A DNA stretch of 64,000 nt, from contig CAJNOJ010000111.1 in the NCBI GenBank assembly GCA_905250025.1, positions 251,793-315,792 of the forward strand. The letters run 5' to 3'. How positions within the stretch are numbered: the first letter of the stretch is position 1; every line of letters starts with the position of its first letter. This DNA is from Adineta ricciae (lineage: Eukaryota; Rotifera; Eurotatoria; Adinetida; Adinetidae). Positions 61,201 through 64,000 of this stretch are shown here, piece after piece. The position numbers and the translations under genes were made by a program. The notes beneath the pieces are model-generated. The model worked only from the letters and a program-made list of their open reading frames with translations, ran no database searches and was not told the DNA's origin.

Positions 61201-62855
61201 CGAATATACAATGCGAAGCTGTTCTCTAGACTTTACGAACAGTACTTTAATTAAATCGGAACATTTCCACAAACTTGACGATAAAATTCCAATAATGTGA
61301 ATCGTGAATACTACATTTTTCTGTCTTGGCAATCAATTCATCGTTCAGAAATTGCGTCATCGATTGTCTACAGGCCTCAACAGTGAGTTTCGAACCTAAC
61401 TGACAAAGTTTTACTTCAAATCGTATGTACACGTGTGAAAACCTATTCAATCTCGAATACATAGATCTATTTAGTGTAATTTCAACTGTCACGTTCATTA
61501 AATTTCTTCAGTTAAGATTTGACATGATGATTTTGTCTTATTTATAAGATTTGAGATAAATTTTTTATTGTGTGAACCAGTATTACTGGACAATGGTAAA
61601 AGATATATTATCTTTAGTATACATTCATTTGATGTGTTCAATGATCTATGAAAATTAGATGAATAGGGGACAAAAGTCATATCCTCACCTTCATTTTTTT
61701 ACAACGAAATCATGCGTATCAGTGCATTTTAATGTCTTTCGTTCGCCTTTGAATCATTTTTTTCTACACATAATTTCAAAAACTATCGTCCGAGAGTACA
61801 AAAAAAAAACTGCCGTCGTGTCCTTCATCGACATGATTCTTTCCTTCGGTATACTATGTAATCGACAGTGTAGATCACATCAAACAAATACTATCAACGC
61901 CCGCCGCTGTTCATTTCATTTATCAACAGGCATTCCTAACACAAACGTGTACATGTATTTGCATCGATATCGATAACCTTGATTGCAGAGAGTACATCTT
62001 GCCTCATGTACATGATTAACCAAACAAATACTCGACTCCTCCTTCTCAACCGATCTATGGAATAGAAAGACAGAATTCAATATACAAAACGGAGAGAATA
62101 ATAGATAAAGGTCAGATTATGTTAGTCTCTTGTACAATCGTGCTCGTACAACGAATAATGCTCGAGCACGAACGCGATTACTCAACGTATGACTTCTTGA
62201 AATAGTCACACGTATAGATATTTCGTTACCTCACGACCTTGTTCTCATGTCAACAAGTGGTGTTTAGCTAAACGTCTCTATACAACCATGCTAATAAGAC
62301 GACCAGCCTATAAAAAGGCACAACGATTTTGTAATTTCCCCTCGAGACATACATGTTTTTTTCTCTTTCAGTGTACATATGTCTCGTTTACTATTTTTCC
62401 TTCAATTTGTTATTCATTTGTGCTGATTTACGTTTTTCACGTCTATCTCCTTCGGTGATCGTATGGATCCTCTGAATTGCGATCTTTAGATAACCTTGAT
62501 CAATGCGATCCAATTGCAACTGATTTATGCTAGACTAGTCAACAGAGAATACGATTAGAAATATACATACATGTTTTGAAGATGTTTGAATAAAGTTTTG
62601 TAATGCTCGGTTGGCCGCTCGGTCTTCACCATTCTCGTTCAGATCGTCATCGTTATCGTCGAATTCTTGTTCAGATTCGGATAATTCCGAATCCCACTCA
62701 ATAATAGAAGGCGACTGTCGTAATTGAGAATAATGTTTGACTGCTGCTGATGATGATAATTGCACTGATTGTGTGGTTAGTTCGTCCGAAGTCGATGGTT
62801 CGTCTTCTTCTTCGATAGACGACATACTACAACGTCGAACAAGAAGACGATTCAT
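55228..62855 (-). CDS. RIAM/lamellipodin (MIG-10) family adaptor with RA-PH module
   Basis: About eleven exons. Exon 1 is 62571-62855 ([20 protein letters not shown], acidic), exon 2 60073-60133, exon 3 58124-58724 (includes [20 protein letters not shown]), exon 4 57732-57999, exon 5 57546-57675. RA domain: [56 protein letters not shown] domain: [36 protein letters not shown], and [17 protein letters not shown], then the helix [20 protein letters not shown]. The tail (to stop at 55228) is Pro/Ser-rich with PPVPPRKS and PQPPVPGKS and a polyglutamine run near 55867-55899. Family members bind Ras/Rap GTPases and phosphoinositides at the membrane and recruit Ena/VASP, profilin or talin to steer actin. 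Classic FPPPP Ena/VASP motifs were not seen. Introns 1 and 2 are unusually long (~2.4 and ~1.3 kb). Confidence 0.88.
59631..59656. repeat. (CT)n microsatellite in an intron
   Basis: Run of CT dinucleotides within intron 2 of the RIAM-like gene. Confidence 0.9.
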
Positions 62856-64000
62856 GATTATAATAGGATGTCCTTAGAAAAAAGAAATGATGAATCTAGA
62901 ATGAACGATGAGCAGGGAGATCGACACATATAATGACGGCAAAATCAACAGAGGAGAAAAGAAGAGGGAGAAAGTGAAAGAAAAAAAATGCGACATATAC
63001 ATAAAAAAAAGAGGGAATTGAACACATGTTGACGCATTTCTGCTGCGCAGAATATATGTACTATTTCTTTCTTACTGTTTTCAAGGAGTCTTCACACATG
63101 GGCACGATCCGTTGTGAATTGACTATCAAATACAAGATAGTAACTATTGTAGCAAGACATACAAGAATAAAAGGAGGAATTAATTCATTTAATTGTCTCG
63201 ACTTTCACATAATCAAATCTATAAAAGAAAAAAACAGATGAAGTAAAAGTTATTATCATGTTATTCATCTGATGTCTGAATAAGACCTAAAGTTGTCGAT
63301 CTTGTGTCAATATTTCTCTTTCCTTCGATGAAAATGCCGCTGTCGTTTCATTTAACATCACTCGATATGAAATTGATTTGCACTTTATCAACTGAAGATG
63401 AACAATTTCAGACAGAAGCAATAAAAAACTGCACATGCTCATCCGTTTTATCAATTTCTTATAATCAGGAAAATGATGCATTTCGTAGGATAATTATTGA
63501 CAATGAAGAATGCAAAGATATTTATCTTGAGGATACTTACTATATGCATCCAGTAAAACAGAGAGAAAAAAAATCTGAAACGAATTATACATACGTTGAT
63601 CTTCATCACTATTCATCCTACATGCTGTGTCTATGTGCGATGACAAGTTGATCGATATTCATAAATGGATGCGTGCGGCGATGTTTCTCTGTCTCTGTCT
63701 CTCTCTTCTCTTCCCACCGATAATCATACGTATCGGCACATACGCAACGGTCGATGAGCAATATCTCTCACACACACACACATCAGTGAGCGTTTGTTCG
63801 TTCGTCTTCGATTTCTCACTTTTCTTCTCTAATAAATACGCTTTCTCTTTATCTTCAACACACGCACACAGACAAAGAAAAAAAAACGATATGGAGGCAA
63901 TTATTGAAGGATAATAGAGTGTTGGCACATCTTCTTGATTAGCTGCCTACTGATGCTTCTATTGCAACGCGATAGATTTATGCAACATTGTTATATGTAT
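62856..64000. other. upstream flank of the RIAM-like gene
   Basis: Should hold the promoter and 5' UTR of the minus-strand RIAM-like gene. Contains a (CA)n tract near 63768-63781 and purine-rich runs. A 115-codon plus-strand frame at 63304-63651 has no recognisable domain. Confidence 0.4.

Noticed and set aside
60911..61498. Opposing frames of 129 and 83 codons in intron 1 of the RIAM-like gene
   Set aside because: No recognisable domain; AT-rich intron sequence. Cannot be excluded as a nested gene but not supported.
63304..63651. 115-codon plus-strand frame near the window end
   Set aside because: No domain, and it lies in the upstream flank of the RIAM-like gene.
1..64000. tRNA, rRNA, CRISPR, telomeric repeats, operon-type promoters
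   Set aside because: I looked for tRNA B-box-like motifs on both strands, spaced identical repeats and telomere-like arrays and found none convincing. Prokaryotic features are not expected in this intron-bearing sequence.

Overview
This is nuclear DNA from a small, intron-rich, AT-rich animal genome. A bdelloid rotifer of the Adineta/Rotaria type is the best guess. The reasons are metazoan-only genes (chondroitin synthase, RIAM/lamellipodin, MAPKBP1/WDR62, IgLON-like Ig protein, nuclear receptor), GT-AG introns that are almost all 50-64 bp (measured examples: 50, 52, 54, 54, 56, 59, 60, 63, 64), compact genes, and a dense island of degraded retroelements. The species call is inference; the eukaryotic, animal nature is visible directly.

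Layout. 1-22.7 kb is gene-rich: the 3' end of a nuclear-receptor-like gene, a small PPPY membrane protein, a ~7 kb many-exon MAPKBP1/WDR62 orthologue, a WrbA-type quinone reductase, a CFAP97D-like ciliary protein, sorting nexin 3, a GPI-anchored two-Ig-domain protein, a KY-like Ig fragment, a beta-phosphoglucomutase-like HAD phosphatase and an NT5DC2/3-type HAD protein. 23.2-45 kb is an accessory island. It holds a ~117 bp tandem repeat, four copies of a GC-rich ~48 bp imperfect palindrome, and a head-to-tail series of minus-strand non-LTR retrotransposons with a restriction-like endonuclease (R2/NeSL type) that share a ~160 bp 5' terminal repeat. One 5.6 kb plus-strand APE-type LINE with a perfect target duplication sits at the junction of two of them. 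Two families of non-autonomous DNA elements are inserted in them: a TA-flanked CCCAGGTC family and a TTAA-flanked poly-C/G family. 45.2-63 kb is gene-rich again: a prion-like, GPI-anchored Asn/Tyr/Gly-rich protein assembled here from three exons, chondroitin sulfate synthase, an isolated 62-codon exon, and a RIAM/lamellipodin orthologue.

The host genes do not form an operon or one pathway. Several concern cell surface and signalling (nuclear receptor, MAPK scaffold, Ig adhesion protein, RIAM, chondroitin synthase) and endosomal sorting (SNX3). The most interesting items are the prion-like gene, the tandem LINE array with common 5' ends, and the two DNA-element families, whose insertion points can be proved because removing them restores the reverse-transcriptase frame. 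Three single N bases mark assembly joins; two of them sit beside exact sequence duplications (221 bp and 122 bp) that are probably assembly or haplotype artefacts.
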